Shown here piece by piece: positions 1 to 12,456 of a stretch of 64,000 nucleotides of DNA (position 1 is its first letter; each line of letters opens with the position of its first letter). Origin of the DNA: Microcebus murinus (taxonomy: Eukaryota; Chordata; Mammalia; Primates; Cheirogaleidae); contig NC_134118.1 in assembly GCF_040939455.1 (NCBI RefSeq), forward strand, positions 78,268,680 through 78,332,679, in the 5' to 3' direction. Both the position numbers and the translations under genes were made by a program. The notes beneath the pieces were generated by a model that was not told the DNA's origin, searched no databases, and saw only the letters and a list, made by a program, of their open reading frames with translations.

Positions 1-3
1 TGG

Positions 4-1009
4 GTGAGTGGACACAGCCAGATCCGCACTGCACCCTGCCTGACCGTCCTTCGTGGGTGAGTGGACGCCGCCAGATCCGCACTGCGCCCTGCCTGCCCGT
101 CTCCCGTGGGTGAGTGGACACAGCCAGTTCCGCCCTGCGCCCTGCCTGCCCGTCTCCCGTGGGTGAGTGGACACAGCCAGATCCGCACTGCGCGCTGCCT
201 GCCTGTCTCCCGTGGGCGAGTGGACACAGCCAGATCCGCACTGCGCCCTGCCTGACCGTCTGCCGTGGGTGAGTGGACACAGCCAGATCCGCACTGCGCC
301 CTGCCTGCCCGTCTCCCGTGGGTGAGTGGACACAGCCAGATCCGCACTGCGCCTTGCCTACCCGTCTCCCGTCAGTGAGTGGACACAGCCAGATCCGCAC
401 TGCGCCCTGCCTCCCCGTCTCCCGTGGGCGAGTGGAGACAGCCAGATCCGCAATGCGCCCTGCCTGCCCGTCTGCCGTGGGTAAGTGGACACAGCCAGAT
501 CCGCACTGCGCCCTGCCTGCCCGTCTGCCGTGGGTGAGTGGACACAGCCAGATCCGCACTGCGCCCTGCCTAACCACCTGCCGTGGTTGAGTGGACACAG
601 CCAGATCCGCACTGCGCCCTGCCTGCCCGTCTCCCCTGGGCGAGTGGACACAGCCAGATTCGCACTGCGCCCTGCCTGCCCGTCTGCCGTGGGTGAGTGG
701 ATACAGCCAGATCCGCACTGCGCCCTGCTTGCCCGTCTCCCGTGGGTGAGTGGACACAGCCAGTTCCGCACTGCGCGCTGCCTGCCCGTCTCCCGTGGGC
801 GAGTGGAAACAGCCAGATCCGCACTGCGCGCTGCCTGCCCGTCTGTCGTGGGCGAGTGGACACAGCCATATCCGCACTGCGCCCTGCCTGCCCGTCTGCC
901 GTGGGTGAGTGGACACAGCCAGATCCACACTGCGCCCTGCCTACCCGTCTGCCGTGGGTGAGGGGACACAGCCAGATCCGCACTGCGCCCTGCCTGACCC
1001 TCTCCCGTG
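4..1009. repeat. Block A, first copy
   Basis: This block matches 1488-2599. It opens with a CCTTCGTGGG monomer followed by the unusual GTGGACGCCGCC at 61, repeated at 1545 (distance 1484 = 28 monomers). From about 180 the distance is 1590 (30 monomers), so the second copy carries two extra monomers. Shared private variants include GCCTGCCTGTCTCCC (about 197 and 1787) and the CCTAACC...GTGGTTGAG pair (570 and 2160). The right edge is approximate. Confidence 0.85.
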
Positions 1010-1487
1010 GGTGAGTGGACACAGCCAGATCCGCACTGCGCCCTGCCTGCCCGTCACCCGTGGGTGAGCGGACACAGCCAGATCCACACTGCGCCCTGCC
1101 TGCCCGACTGCCGTGGGCAGGCGGACACAGCCAGATCCGCACTGTGCACTGCCTGACCATCTGCCGTGGGTGAGTTTACACAGCCAGATCCGCACTGCGC
1201 CCTGCCTGACCGTCTGCCGTGGGTGAGTGGACACAGCCAGATCCACACTGCGCCCTGCCTGCCCGTCTGCCGTGGGTGAGTGGACACAGCCAGATCCGCA
1301 CTGCGCCCTGCCTGACCGTCTCCCGTGGGTGAGTGGACACAGCCAGATCCGCACTGCACCCTGCCTGACCGTCTGCCGTGGGTGAGTGGACACAGCCAGA
1401 TCCACACTGCGCCCTGCCTGCCCGTCTGCCGTGGGTGAGTGGACACAGCCAGATCCGCACTGCGCCCTGCCTGACCGTCTCCCGTGG
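1010..1487. repeat. Array between the two copies of block A
   Basis: Ordinary monomers in phase. Monomers with CCGCAC and CCACAC alternate in a loose dimer pattern, and several carry TGCACCC or TGTGCAC at the second CpG. No non-satellite sequence was seen. Confidence 0.8.
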
Positions 1488-2599
1488 GTGAGTGGACACA
1501 GCCAGATCCGCACTGCACCCTGCCTGACCGTCCTTCGTGGGTGAGTGGACGCCGCCAGATCCGCACTGCGCCCTGCCTGCCCGTCTCCCGTGGGTGAGTG
1601 GACACAGCCAGATCCGCACTGCGCCCTGCCTGCCCGTCTCCCGTGGGTGAGTGGACACAGCCAGATCCGCACTGCGCCCTGCCTGCCCGTATCCTGTCAG
1701 TGAGTGGACACAGCCAGATCCGCACTGCGCCCTGCCTGCCCGTCTCCCGTGGGTGAGTGGACACAGCCAGATCCGCACTGCGCGCTGCCTGCCTGTCTCC
1801 CGTGGGCGAGTGGACACAGCCAGATCCGCACTGCGCCCTGCCTGACCGTCTGCCGTGGGTGAGTGGTCACAGCCAGATCCGCACTGCGCCCTGCCTGCCC
1901 GTCTCCCGTGGGAGAGTGGACACAGCCAGATCCGCACTGCGCCTTGCCTGCCCGTCTCCCGTCAGTGAGTGGACACAGCCAGATCCGCACTGCGCCCTGC
2001 CTGCCCGTCTCCCGTGGGCGAGTGGAGACAGCCAGATCCGCACTGCGCCCTGCCTGCCCGTCTGCCGTGGGTAAGTGGAAACAGCCAGATCCGCACTGCG
2101 CCCTGCCTGCCCGTCTGCCGTGGGTGAGTGGACACAGCCAGATCCGCACTGCGCCCTGCCTAACCGCCTGCCGTGGTTGAGTGGACACAGCCAGATCCGC
2201 ACTGCGCCCTGCCTGCCCGTCTCCCCTGGGCGAGTGGACACAGCCAGATTCGCACTGCGCCCTGCCTGCCCGTCTGCCGTGGGTGAGTGGATACAGCCAG
2301 ATCCGCACTGCGCCCTGCTTGCCCGTCTCCCGTGGGTGAGTGGACACAGCCAGTTCCGCACTGCGCGCTGCCTGCCCGTCTCCCGTGGGCGAGTGGAAAC
2401 AGCCAGATCCGCACTGCGCGCTGCCTACCCGTCTGTCGTGGGCGAGTGGACACAGCCATATCCGCACTGCGCCCTGCCTGCCCGTCTGCCGTGGGTGAGT
2501 GGACACAGCCAGATCCTCACTGCGCTCTGCCTACCCGTCTGCCGTGGGTGAGTGGACACAGCCAGATCCGCACTGCGCCCTGCCTGACCTTCTGCCGTG
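1488..2599. repeat. Block A, second copy
   Basis: This is the counterpart of 4-1009, with two additional monomers near 1600-1760. The CCTAACC/GGTTGAG/CCCCTGGGCGAG succession it contains also recurs near 12230, 16150, 21610 and 28450, so this module has been copied well beyond the pair. Confidence 0.85.
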
Positions 2600-4295
2600 G
2601 GTGAGTGGACACAGCCAGATCCGCACTGCGCCCTGCCTGCCCGTCTCCCGTCGGTGAGTGGACACAGCCAGATCCGCACTGCGCCCTGCCTGCCCGTCTC
2701 CCGTGGGTGAGTGGACACAGCCAGATCCGCCCTGCGCCCTGCATGCCCGTCTCCCGTGGGCGAGTGGACACAGCCAGATCCGCACTGCGCGCTGCCTGCC
2801 CGTCTCCCGTGGGTGAGTGGACACAGCCCGATCTGCACTGCGACCTGCCTGCCCGTCTCCCATGGGTGAGTGGACACAGCCAGATCCGCACTGCGCGCTG
2901 CCTGCCCGTCTCCCGTGGGCGAGTGGACACAGCCAGATCCGCACTGCGCCCTGCCTGCCCGTCTGTCGTGGGCGAGTGGACACAGCCAGATCCGCACTGC
3001 GCCCTGCCTGACTGTCTGCCGTCGGTGAATGTACACAGCCAGATCCACACTGCGCCCTGCCTGTCCGTCTGCCGTGGGCGAGTGGACACAGCCAGATCCG
3101 CACTGCGCCTTGCCTGCCCGTCTCACGTGGGTGAGTGGACACAGCCAGATCCGCACTGCGCCCTACCTGCCCGTCTCCCGTGGGTAGTGGACACAGCCAT
3201 ATCCGCACTGCACCCTGCCTGACCGTCCTTCGTGGGTGAGTGGACACCGCCAGATCCGCACTGCGCCCTGCCTGCCCGTCTCCCGTGGGTGAGTGGACAC
3301 AGCCAGATCCGCACTGCGCCCTGCCTGCCCGTCTCCCGTCAGTGAGTGGACACAGCCAGATCCGCACTGCGCCCTGCCTGCCCGTCTCCCGTGGGTGAGT
3401 GGACACAGCCAGATCCGCACTGCGCGCTGCCTGCCCGTCTCCCGTGGGCGAGTGGACACAGCCAGATCCGCACTGCGCCCTGCCTGACCGTCTGCCGTCT
3501 GTGAGTGGACACAGCCAGATCCACACTGCGCCCTGCCTGCCCGTCTGCCGTGGGCGAGTGGACACAGCCAGATCCGCACTGCGCACTGCCTGACCGTCTG
3601 CCGTGGGTGAGTCGACACAGCCAGATCAGCACTGCGCCCTGCCTGACCGCCGGCCGTGGGTGTGTGGACACAGCCAGATCCGCACTGCGCCCTGCCTGAC
3701 CGTCTGCCATGGGTGAGTGGACACAGCCAGATCCACACTGCGCCCTGCCTGCCCGTCTGCCGTGGGCGAGTGGACACAGCCAGATCCGCACTGCGCCCTG
3801 CCTGACCGTCTGCCGTTGGTGAGTGGACACAGCCAGATCCACACTGCGCCCTGCCTGACTGCCTGCCGTGGGTGATTGGACACAGCCAGATCCGCACTGC
3901 GCCTTGCCTGCCCGTCTGCCGTGGGCGAGTGGACACAGCCAGATCCACACTGCACCCTGCCTGCCCTTCTGCCGTGGGTGAGTGAACACAGCCAGATCCA
4001 CACTGCGCCCTGCCTGCCCGAATCCCGTCAGTGAGTGGACACAGCCAGATCCGCACTGCGCCCTACCTGCCCGTCTGCCTTGGGTGAGTGGACACAGCCA
4101 GATCCGCACTGCGCCCTGCCTGCCCGTCTGCCGTGGGTGAGTGGACTCAGCCAAATCCGCACTGCGCCTTGCCTGCCCGTCTCCCGTCAGTGAGTGGACA
4201 CAGCCAGATCCGCACTGCGCCCTGCCTGCCCGTCTCCCGTGGGCGAGTGGACACAGCCAGATCCGCACTGCGCCCTGCCTGCCCGTCTCCAGTGG
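2600..4295. repeat. Array segment left of block B, with a slip monomer
   Basis: This holds the 52-bp monomer at 3184. The stretch about 3448-3712 resembles 27245-27510 at exactly 449 monomers (23,797 bp), sharing the GTGAGTCGACAC and GTGTGTGGACAC variants. Nothing other than satellite is present. Confidence 0.8.
3184..3235. other. 52-bp slip monomer (1-base loss)
   Basis: The monomer starts GTAGTGG where GTGAGTGG is expected, so one G is lost at about 3186. Phase before and after differs by one base. Confidence 0.9.
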
Positions 4296-6309
4296 GCGAG
4301 TGGACACAGCCAGATCCGCACTGCGCCCTGCCTGCCCGTCTGCCGTGGGCGAGTGGACACAGCCAGATCCGCACTGCGCCCTGCCTGCCCGTCTCCACTG
4401 GGCTAGTGGACACAGCCAGATCCGCACTGCGCCCTGCCTGCCCGTCTCCAGTGGACGAGTGGACACAGCCAGATCCGCACTGCGCCCTTCCTGCCCGTCT
4501 GCCGTGGGCGAGTGGACACAGCCAGATCCGCACTGCGCCCTGCCTGACCCTCTCCCGTGGGTGAGTGGACACAGCCAGATCCGCACTGCGCCCTTCCTGC
4601 CCGTCTCCCGTGGATGAGTGGACACAGCCAGATCCGCACTGCGCCCTGCCTGCCCGTCTCCCGTGGATGAGTGGACACAGCCAGATCCGCACTGCGCCCT
4701 GCCTGCCCGTCTCCCGTGGGTGAGCGGACACAGCCAGATCCGCACTGCGCGCTGCCTGCCTGTCTCCCATGGGCGATTGGACACAGCCAGATACGCACTG
4801 CGCGCTGCCTGCCCGTCTGTCGTGGGCGAGTGGACACAGCCATATCCGCACTACGCCCTGCCTGACCGTCTTCCGTGGGTGAGTGGACACAGCCAGATCC
4901 GCACTGCGCCCTACCTGCCTGTCTCCCGTGGGTGAGTGGACACAGCCAGATCCGCACTGCACCCTGCCTGACCGTCCTTCGTGGGTGAGTTGACACAGCC
5001 AGATCCGCACTGCGCACTGCCTGACCGTCTGCCGTGGGTGAGTGGACACAGCCAGATCCGCACTGCGCCCTGCCTGACCGCCTGCCGTGGGTGAGTGGAC
5101 ACAGCCAGATCCGCACTGCGCCCTGCCTGCCCGTCTCCCGTGGGCGAGTGGACACAGCCAGATCCGCACTGCGCCCTGCCTGAACGTCTCCCGTGGGTGA
5201 GTGGACACAGCCAGATCCGCACTGCGCCTTGCCTGCCTGTCTCACGTGGGTGAGTGGACACAGCCAGATAAGCACTGCGCCCTACCTGCCCGTCTCCCGT
5301 GGGTGAGTGGACACAGCCAGATCCGCACTGCACCCTGCCTGATCGTCCTTCGTGGGTGAGTGGACACCGCCAGTTCCGCACTGCGCCCTGCCTGCCCGTC
5401 TGCCGTGGGTGAGTGGACACAGCCAGATCCGCACTGCGCCCTGCCTGCCCGTCTCCCGTCAGTGAGTGGACACAGCCAGATCCGCACAGCGCCCTGCCTG
5501 CCCGTCTGCCGTGGGTGAGTGGACACAGCCAGATCCGCACTGCGCCCTGCCTGACCGTCTGCCGTGTGTGAGTGGACACAGCCAGATCCGCACTGCGCCC
5601 TGCCTTACCGCCTGTCGTGGGTGAGTGGTCACAGCCAGATCCGTACTGCGCCCTGCCTGCCCGTCTGCCGTGGGTCAGTGGAAATAGCCAGATCCACACA
5701 GCACCGTCTCTGCCCATCTCCCGTGGGTGAGTGGACACAGCCGGATCCGCACTGCGCCCTGCCTGCCCGTCCCCCGTGGGCGAGTGGACACTGCCAGATC
5801 CGCACTGCGCCCTGCCTGACCGCCTGCCGTGGGTGAGTGGACACAGCAAGATCCGCACTGCGCCCTGCCAGCCCGTCTCCCGTGGGTGAGTGGACACAGC
5901 CAGATCCGCACTGCGCCCTGCCTGCCCTTCTGCCGTGGGTGAGTGGACACAGCCAGATCCACACTGCGCCCTGCCTGACCGTCTGCCGTGGGTGAGTGGA
6001 CACAGCCAGATCCGCACTGCACCCTGCCTGCCCGTCTCCTGTGGGTGAGTGGACACAGCCAGATCCGCACTGCGCCCTGCCTGACCGCCTGCCGTGGGTG
6101 AGTGGACACAGCCAGATCCGCACTGCGCCCTTCCTGCCCGTCTCCCGTGGGTGAGTGGACACAGCCAGATCCGCACTGCGCCTTGCCTGCCCGTCTCCCG
6201 TCAGTGAGTGGACACAGCCAGATCCGCACTGCGCCCTGACTGCCCGTCTCCCGTGAGCGAGTGGACACAGCCAGATCCGCACTGCGCCCTGCCTGCCCGT
6301 CTATCGTGG
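4296..6309. repeat. Block B, first copy (38 monomers)
   Basis: Matches 8800-10813 at a constant distance of 4504 bp over 2014 bp (38 x 53). Shared rare features include CCACTGGGC followed by CCAGTGGACGAG, TCCCATGGGCGATTGG, GATAAGCACTG, and the divergent-monomer cassette with GGAAATAGCC. The copies differ at scattered single bases, for example GATCGTCCTTCG here against GACCGTCCTTCG there. Confidence 0.9.
5621..5779. repeat. Divergent-monomer cassette, copy 1 (core 5674-5726)
   Basis: Three monomers occur in fixed order. The first has TGGTCACAGCC and GATCCGTACTGC. The second is the divergent core (GTCAGTGG start, CACACAGCACCGTCTCTGCC, CCATCTCCC). The third has CAGCCGGATCCGC. The core differs from consensus at about nine of 53 positions (3, 12, 23, 27, 30, 33, 35, 36, 43) but keeps 53-bp length. 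This copy has GGAAATAGCC in the core. Confidence 0.9.
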
Positions 6310-7210
6310 GCGAGTGGACACAGCCAGATCCGCACTGCGCCCTGCCTGCCCGTCTATCGTGGGCGAGTGGACACAGCCAGATCCGCACTGCGCCCTGCCT
6401 GACCGTCTGCCGTGGGTGAGTGGACACAGCCAGATCCACACTGCGCCCTGCCTGCCCGTCTGTCGTGGGTGAGTGGACACAGCAAGATCCGCACTGCGCC
6501 CTGCCTGACCGTCCTTCGTGGGTGAGTTGACACCGCCAGATCCGCACTGCGCCCTGCCTGCCCGTCTGCCGTGGGCGAGTGGACACAGCCAGATCCGCAC
6601 TGCGCCCTGCCTGCCGGTCTATCGTGGGCGAGTGGACACAGCCAGATCCGCACTGCGCCCTGCCTGACCGTCTGCCGTGGGTGAGTGGACACACCCAGAT
6701 CCGCACTGCGCCCTGCCTGACCGCCTGCCGTGGGTGAGTGGACACAGCAAGATCCGCACTGCGCCCTGCCTGCCCGTCTCCCGTGGGCGAGTGGACACAG
6801 CCAGATCCGCACTGCGCCCTGCCTGAACGTCTCCCGTGGGTGAGTGGACACAGCCAGATCCGCACTGCGCCTTGCCTGCCTGTCTCACGTGGGTGAGTGG
6901 ACACAGCCAGATCCGCACTGCGCCCTACCTGCCCGTCTCCCGTGGGTGAGTGGACACGGCCAGATCCGCACTGCACCCTGCCTGACCGTCCTTCGTGAGT
7001 GAGTGGACACCGCCAGTTCCGCACTGCGCCCTGCCTGCCCGTCTGCCGTGGGTGAGTGGACACAGCCAGATCCGCACTGCGCCCTGCCTGCCCGTCTCCC
7101 GTCAGTGAGTGGACACAGCCAGATCCGCACTGCGCCCTGCATTACCGTCAGCCGTGGGTGAGTTGACACATCCAGATCGACACTGCGCCCTGCCTGACCG
7201 CCTGCCGTGG

Positions 7211-7262
7211 GTGAGTGGACACAGCCAGATGCGCACTGCGCCTGCCTGCCCGTCTCCCGTGG
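7211..7262. other. 52-bp slip monomer (1-base loss)
   Basis: TGCGCCTGCCTGCC replaces TGCGCCCTGCCTGCC, so one C is missing near 7240. Phase shifts by one base afterwards. Confidence 0.9.
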
Positions 7263-8057
7263 GCGAGTGGACACAGCCATATCCGCACTGCGCCCTGCCT
7301 GCCCTTCTGCCGTGGGCGAGTGGACACAGCCAGATCCGCACTGCGCCCTGCCTGACTGTCTGCCGTGGGTGAGTGGACACAGCCAGATCCACACTGCGCC
7401 CTGCCTGCCCGTCTGTCGTGGGTGAGTGGACACAGCCAGATCCGCACTGCGCCCTGCCTGACCGTCTGCCGTGTGTGAGTGGACACAGCCAGATCCGCAC
7501 TGCGCCCTGCCTTACCGCCTGTCGTGGGTGAGTGGTCACAGCCAGATCCGCACTGCGCCCTGCCTGACCGTCCTTCGTGGGTGAGTGGACACCGCCAGAT
7601 CCGCACTGCGCCCTGCCTGCCAGTCTCCCGTGGGTGAGTGGACACAGCCAGATCCGCACTGCGCCCTGCCTGCCCGTCTCCCGTCAGTGAGTGGAAACAG
7701 CCAGATCCGCACTGCGCCCTGCCTGCCCGTCTCCCGTGGGTGAGTGGACACAGCCAGATCCGCACTGCGCCCTGCCTGCCCGTCTCCCGTGGGCGGGTGG
7801 ACACAGCCAGATCCGCACTGCGCCCTGCCTGCCCTTCTGCCGTGGGCGAGTGGACACAGCCAGATCCGCACTGCGCCCTGCCTGCCCGTCTCCCGTGGGT
7901 GAGTGGACACAGCCAGATCCACACTGCGCCCTGCCTGCCCGTCTGCCGTGGGTGAGTGTACACAGCCAGATCCGCACTGCGCCCTGCCTGACCGTCTGCC
8001 GTGTGTGCGTGGACACAGCCAGATCCGCACTGCGCCCTGCCTTACCGCCTGTCGTGG

Positions 8058-8216
8058 GTGAGTGGTCACAGCCAGATCCGTACTGCGCCCTGCCTGCCCG
8101 TCTGCTGTGGGTCAGTGGACATAGCCAGATCCACACAGCACCGTCTCTGCCCAACTCCCGTGGGTGAGTGGACACAGCCGGATCCGCACTGCGCCCTGCC
8201 TGCCTGTCTCCCGTCA
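8058..8216. repeat. Divergent-monomer cassette, copy 2 (core 8111-8163)
   Basis: Same order as copy 1: TGGTCACAGCC/CCGTACTG monomer, divergent core, GGATCC monomer. This core has CCAACTCCC where others have CCATCTCCC. Confidence 0.9.
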
Positions 8217-8799
8217 GTGAGTGGACACAGCCAGATCCGCACTGCGCCCTGCCTGCCCGTCTCCCGTCAGTGAGTGGACACAGCCAGATCCGCACTGCGC
8301 CCTGCCTGCCCGTCTCCCGTGGGTGAGTGGACACAGCCAGATCCGCACTGCGCGCTGCCTGCCCGTCTCCCGTGGGCGAGTGGACACAGCCAGATCCGCA
8401 CTGCGCCCTGCCTGACCGTCTGCCTTCGGTGAGTGGACACAGCCAGATCCACACTGCGCCCTGCCTGCCCGTCTGGCGTGGGCGAGTGGACACAGCCAGA
8501 TCCGCACTGTGCCCTGCCTGACCGTCTGCCGTGGGTGAGTGGACACAGCCAGATCCGCACTGCGCCCTGGCTGACCGCCTGCCGTGGGTGAGTGGACACA
8601 GCCAGATCCGCACTGCGCCCTGCCTGCCCGTCTCCCGGGGGCGAGTGGACACAGCCAGATCCGCACTGCGCCCTGCCTGCCCTTCTGCCGTCGGTGAGTG
8701 GACACAGCCAGATCCACACTGCGCCCTGCCTGCCCGTCTGCCGTGGGTGAGTGGACACAGCCCGATCCGCACTGCCCCCTGCCTGACCGTCTGCCGTGG

Positions 8800-10813
8800 G
8801 TGAGTGGACACAGCCAGATCCGCACTGCGCCCTGCCTGCCCGTCTGCCGTGGGCGAGTGGACACAGCCAGATCCGCACTGCGCCCTGCCTGCCCGTCTCC
8901 ACTGGGCGAGTGGACACAGCCAGATCCGCACTGCGCCCTGCCTGCCCGTCTCCAGTGGACGAGTGGACACAGCCAGATCCGCACTGCGCCCTTCCTGCCC
9001 GTCTGCCGTGGGCGAGTGGACACAGCCAGATCCGCACTGCGCCCTGCCTGACCCTCTCCCGTGGGTGAGTGGACACAGCCAGATCCGCACTGCGCCCTTC
9101 CTGCCCGTCTCCCGTGGATGAGTGGACACAGCCAGATCTGCACTGTGCCCTGCCTGCCCGTCTCCCGTGGATGAGTGGACACAGCCAGATCCGCACTGCG
9201 CCCTGCCTGCCCGTCTCCCGTGGGTGAGCGGACACAGCCAGATCCGCACTGCGCGCTGCCTGCCTGTCTCCCATGGGCGATTGGACACAGCCAGATCCGC
9301 ACTGCGCGCTGCCTGCCCGTCTGTCGTGGGCGAGTGGACACAGCCATATCCGCACTACGCCCTGCCTGACCGTCTTCCGTGGGTGAGTGGACACAGCCAG
9401 ATCCGCACTGCGCCCTACCTGCCTGTCTCCCGTGGGTGAGTGGACACAGCCAGATGCGCACTGCACCCTGCCTGACCGTCCTTCCTGGGTGAGTTGACAC
9501 AGCCAGATCCGCACTGCGCCCTGCCTGACCGTCTGCCGTGGGTGAGTGGACACAGCCAGATCCGCACTGCGCCCTGCCTGACCGCCTGCCGTGGGTGAGT
9601 GGACACAGCCAGATCCGCACTGCGCCCTGCCTGCCCGTCTCCCGTGGGCGAGTGGACACAGCCAGATCCGCACTGCGCCCTGCCTGAACGTCTCCCGTGG
9701 GTGAGTGGACACAGCCAGATCCGCACTGCGCCTTGCCTGCCTGTCTCACGTGGGTGAGTGGACACAGCCAGATAAGCACTGCGCCCTACCTGCCCGTCTC
9801 CCGTGGGTGAGTGGACACAGCCAGATCCGCACTGCACCCTGCCTGACCGTCCTTCGTGGGTGAGTGGACACCGCCAGTTCCGCACTGCGCCCTGCCTGCC
9901 CGTCTGCCGTGGGTGAGTGGACACAGCCAGATCCGCACTGCGCCCTGCCTGCCCGTCTCCCGTCAGTGAGTGGACACAGCCAGATCCGCACAGCGCCCTG
10001 CCTGCCCGTCTGCCGTGGGTGAGTGGACACAGCCAGATCCGCACTGCGCCCTGCCTGACCGTCTGCCGTGTGTGAGTGGACACAGCCAGATCCGCACTGC
10101 GCCCTGCCTTACCGCCTGTCGTGGGTGAGTGGTCACAGCCAGATCCGTACTGCGCCCTGCCTGCCCGTCTGCCGTGGGTCAGTGGAAATAGCCAGATCCA
10201 CACAGCACCGTCTCTGCCCATCTCCCGTGGGCGAGTGGACACAGCCGGATCCGCACTGCGCCCTGCCTGCCCGTCACCCGTGGGCGAGTGGACACTGCCA
10301 GATCCGCACTGCGCCCTGCCTGACCGCCTGCCGTGGGTGAGTGGACACAGCAAGATCCGCACTGCGCCCTGCCTGCCCGTCTCCCGTGGGTGAGTGGACA
10401 CAGCCAGATCCGCACTGCGCCCTGCCTGCCCTTCTGCCGTGGGTGAGTGGACACAGCCAGATCCACACTGCGCCCTGCCTGACCGTCTGCCGTGGGTGAG
10501 TGGACACAGCCAGATCCGCACTGCACCCTGCCTGCCCGTCTCCTGTGGGTGAGTGGACACAGCCAGATCCGCACTGCGCCCTGCCTGACTGCCTGCCGTG
10601 TGTGAGTGGACACAGCCAGATCCGCACTGCGCCCTGCCTGCCCGTCTCCCGTGAGTGAGTGGACACAGCCAGATCCGCACTGCGCCTTGCCTGCCCGTCT
10701 CCCGTCAGTGAGTGGACACAGCCAGATCCGCACTGCGCCTTCACTGCCCGTCTCCCGTGGGCGAGTGGACACAGCCAGATCCGCACTGCGCCCTGCCTGC
10801 CCGTCTCCCGTGG
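8800..10813. repeat. Block B, second copy (38 monomers)
   Basis: Counterpart of 4296-6309 at +4504 bp. A short GC change distinguishes it near 10268 (CGTCACCCG against CGTCCCCCG). Its right part from 10390 is shared with the 103-monomer higher-order unit, so blocks B and C overlap. Confidence 0.9.
10125..10283. repeat. Divergent-monomer cassette, copy 3 (core 10178-10230)
   Basis: Lies exactly 4504 bp after copy 1 and shares its GGAAATAGCC variant, as expected if carried along in block B. Confidence 0.9.
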
Positions 10814-12456
10814 GTGAGTGGACACAGCCATATCCGCACTGCACCTTGCCTGCCCGTCTCCCGTCAGCGAGTGGACACAGCCAGATCCGCACTGCGCCCT
10901 GCCTGTCCGTCTCCCGTGGGTGAGTGGACACAGCCAGATCCGCACTGCTCGCTGCCTGCCCGTCTCCCGTGGGCTAGTGGAAACAGCCTGATCCGCACTG
11001 CGCGCTGCCTGCCCGTCTGTCGTGGGTGAGTGGACACAGCCAGATCCGCACTGCGCGCTGCCTGCCCGTCTCCCGTGGGCGAGTGGACACAGCCAGATCC
11101 GCACTGCGCGCTGCCTGCCCGTCTGTCGTGGGCGAGTGGACACAGCCATATCCGCACTACGCCCTTCCTGACCGTCTGCCGAGTGTGAGTGGACACAGCC
11201 AGATCCACACTGCGCCCTGCCTGCCCGTCTCCCGTCAGTGAGTGGACACAGCCAGATCCGCACTGCGCCCTACGTGCCCGTCTTCCGTCAGTGAGTGGAC
11301 ACAGCCAGATCCGCACTGCGCCCTACATGCCCGTCTTCCGTGGGCGAGTAGACACAGCCTGATCCGCACTGCGCCCTGCCTGCCCGTCTACCGTGGGTGA
11401 GTGGACACAGCCAGATCTGCACTGCACCTTGCCTGCCCGTCTCTCGTCAGTGAGTGGACACTGCCAGATCCGCACTGTGCCCTGCCTGCCCGTCTCCCGT
11501 GGGTGAGTGGACACAGCCAGATCCGCACTGCGCGCTGCCTGCCCGTCTCCCGTGGGCGAGTGGAAACAGCCAGATCCGCACTGCGCGCTGCCTGCCCGTC
11601 TGTCGTGGGCGAGTGGACACAGCCATATCCGCACTGCGCCCTGCCTGCCCGTCTGCCGTGGGTGAGTGGACACAGCCAGATCCACACTGCGCCATGCCTG
11701 CCCGTCTGCCGAGGGCGAGCGGACACAGCCAGATCCACACTGCGCCCTGCCTGCCCGTCTGCCGTGGGTGAGTGGACACAGCCAGATCCGCACTGCGCCC
11801 TGCCTGACCGCCTGTCGTGGGTGAGTGGACACAGCCAGATCCGCACTGCACCCTGCCTGACCGTCTGCTGTGGGTGAGTGGACACAGCCAGATCCACACT
11901 GCGCCCTGCCTGCCCGTCTGCCGTGGGTGAGTGGACACAGCCATATCCGCACTGCGCCCTGCCTGACCGTCTCCCGTGGGTGAGTGGACACAGCCAGATC
12001 CGCACTGCGCCTTGCCTGCCCGTCTCACGTGGGTGAGAGGACACAGCCAGATCTGCACTGCACCCTGCCTGACCGTCCTTCGTGGGTGAGTGGACACCGC
12101 CAGATCCGCACTGCGCCCTGCCTGCCCGTCTGTCGTGGGTGAGTGGACACAGCCAGATCCGCACTGTGCCCTGCCTGCCCGTCTGCCGTGGGTGCGTGGA
12201 CACAGCCAGATCCGCACTGCGCCCTGCCTAACCGCCTGCCGTGGTTGAGTGGACACAGCCAGATCCGCACTGCGCCGTGCCTGCCCGTCTCCCCTGGGCG
12301 AGTGGACACAGCCAGATCTGCACTGCGCCCTGCCTGCCCGTCTGCCATGGGTGAGTGGACACAGCCAGATCCGCACTGCGCCCTGCCTGCCCGTCTCCCG
12401 TGGGTGAGTGGACACAGCCAGTTCCGCACTGCGCACTGCCTGCCCGTCTCCCGTGG
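10390..12456. repeat. Higher-order block C, truncated copy (C0)
   Basis: 10390-12138 matches 13836-15584 at 3446 bp (65 monomers plus the one-base gain at 12.8 kb). From 12139 the match continues at 16062, so nine monomers (477 bp) present in the later copies are absent here. Shared private variants are CTCCTGTGGG, GTGTGTGAG, CTGCTCGCTGCC and GTGCCCGTCTTCCG. The match decays after about 12456. Confidence 0.85.

Larger units (their letters stand above)
6310..8799. repeat. Array segment between the two copies of block B
   Basis: This contains GTCTATCG-type monomers (about 6300, 6355, 6610), several CCTTCG/ACACCGCC pairs, one slip monomer and one divergent cassette. The part around 8000-8170 resembles 5564-5730 of block B at 46 monomers minus one base. 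No non-satellite sequence was seen. Confidence 0.8.

Noticed and set aside
485..961. Plus-strand frames of 64-205 codons starting at GTGGACACA
   Set aside because: They begin and end at the same monomer positions everywhere (GTG start, TGA of GTGAGTGG or CTGACC) and have lengths set by variant spacing. They are shadows of the satellite.
5674..5726. Divergent monomer as an inserted foreign element
   Set aside because: It keeps exactly 53 bp and aligns to the consensus along its length with about nine substitutions, so it is a diverged monomer rather than an insertion.
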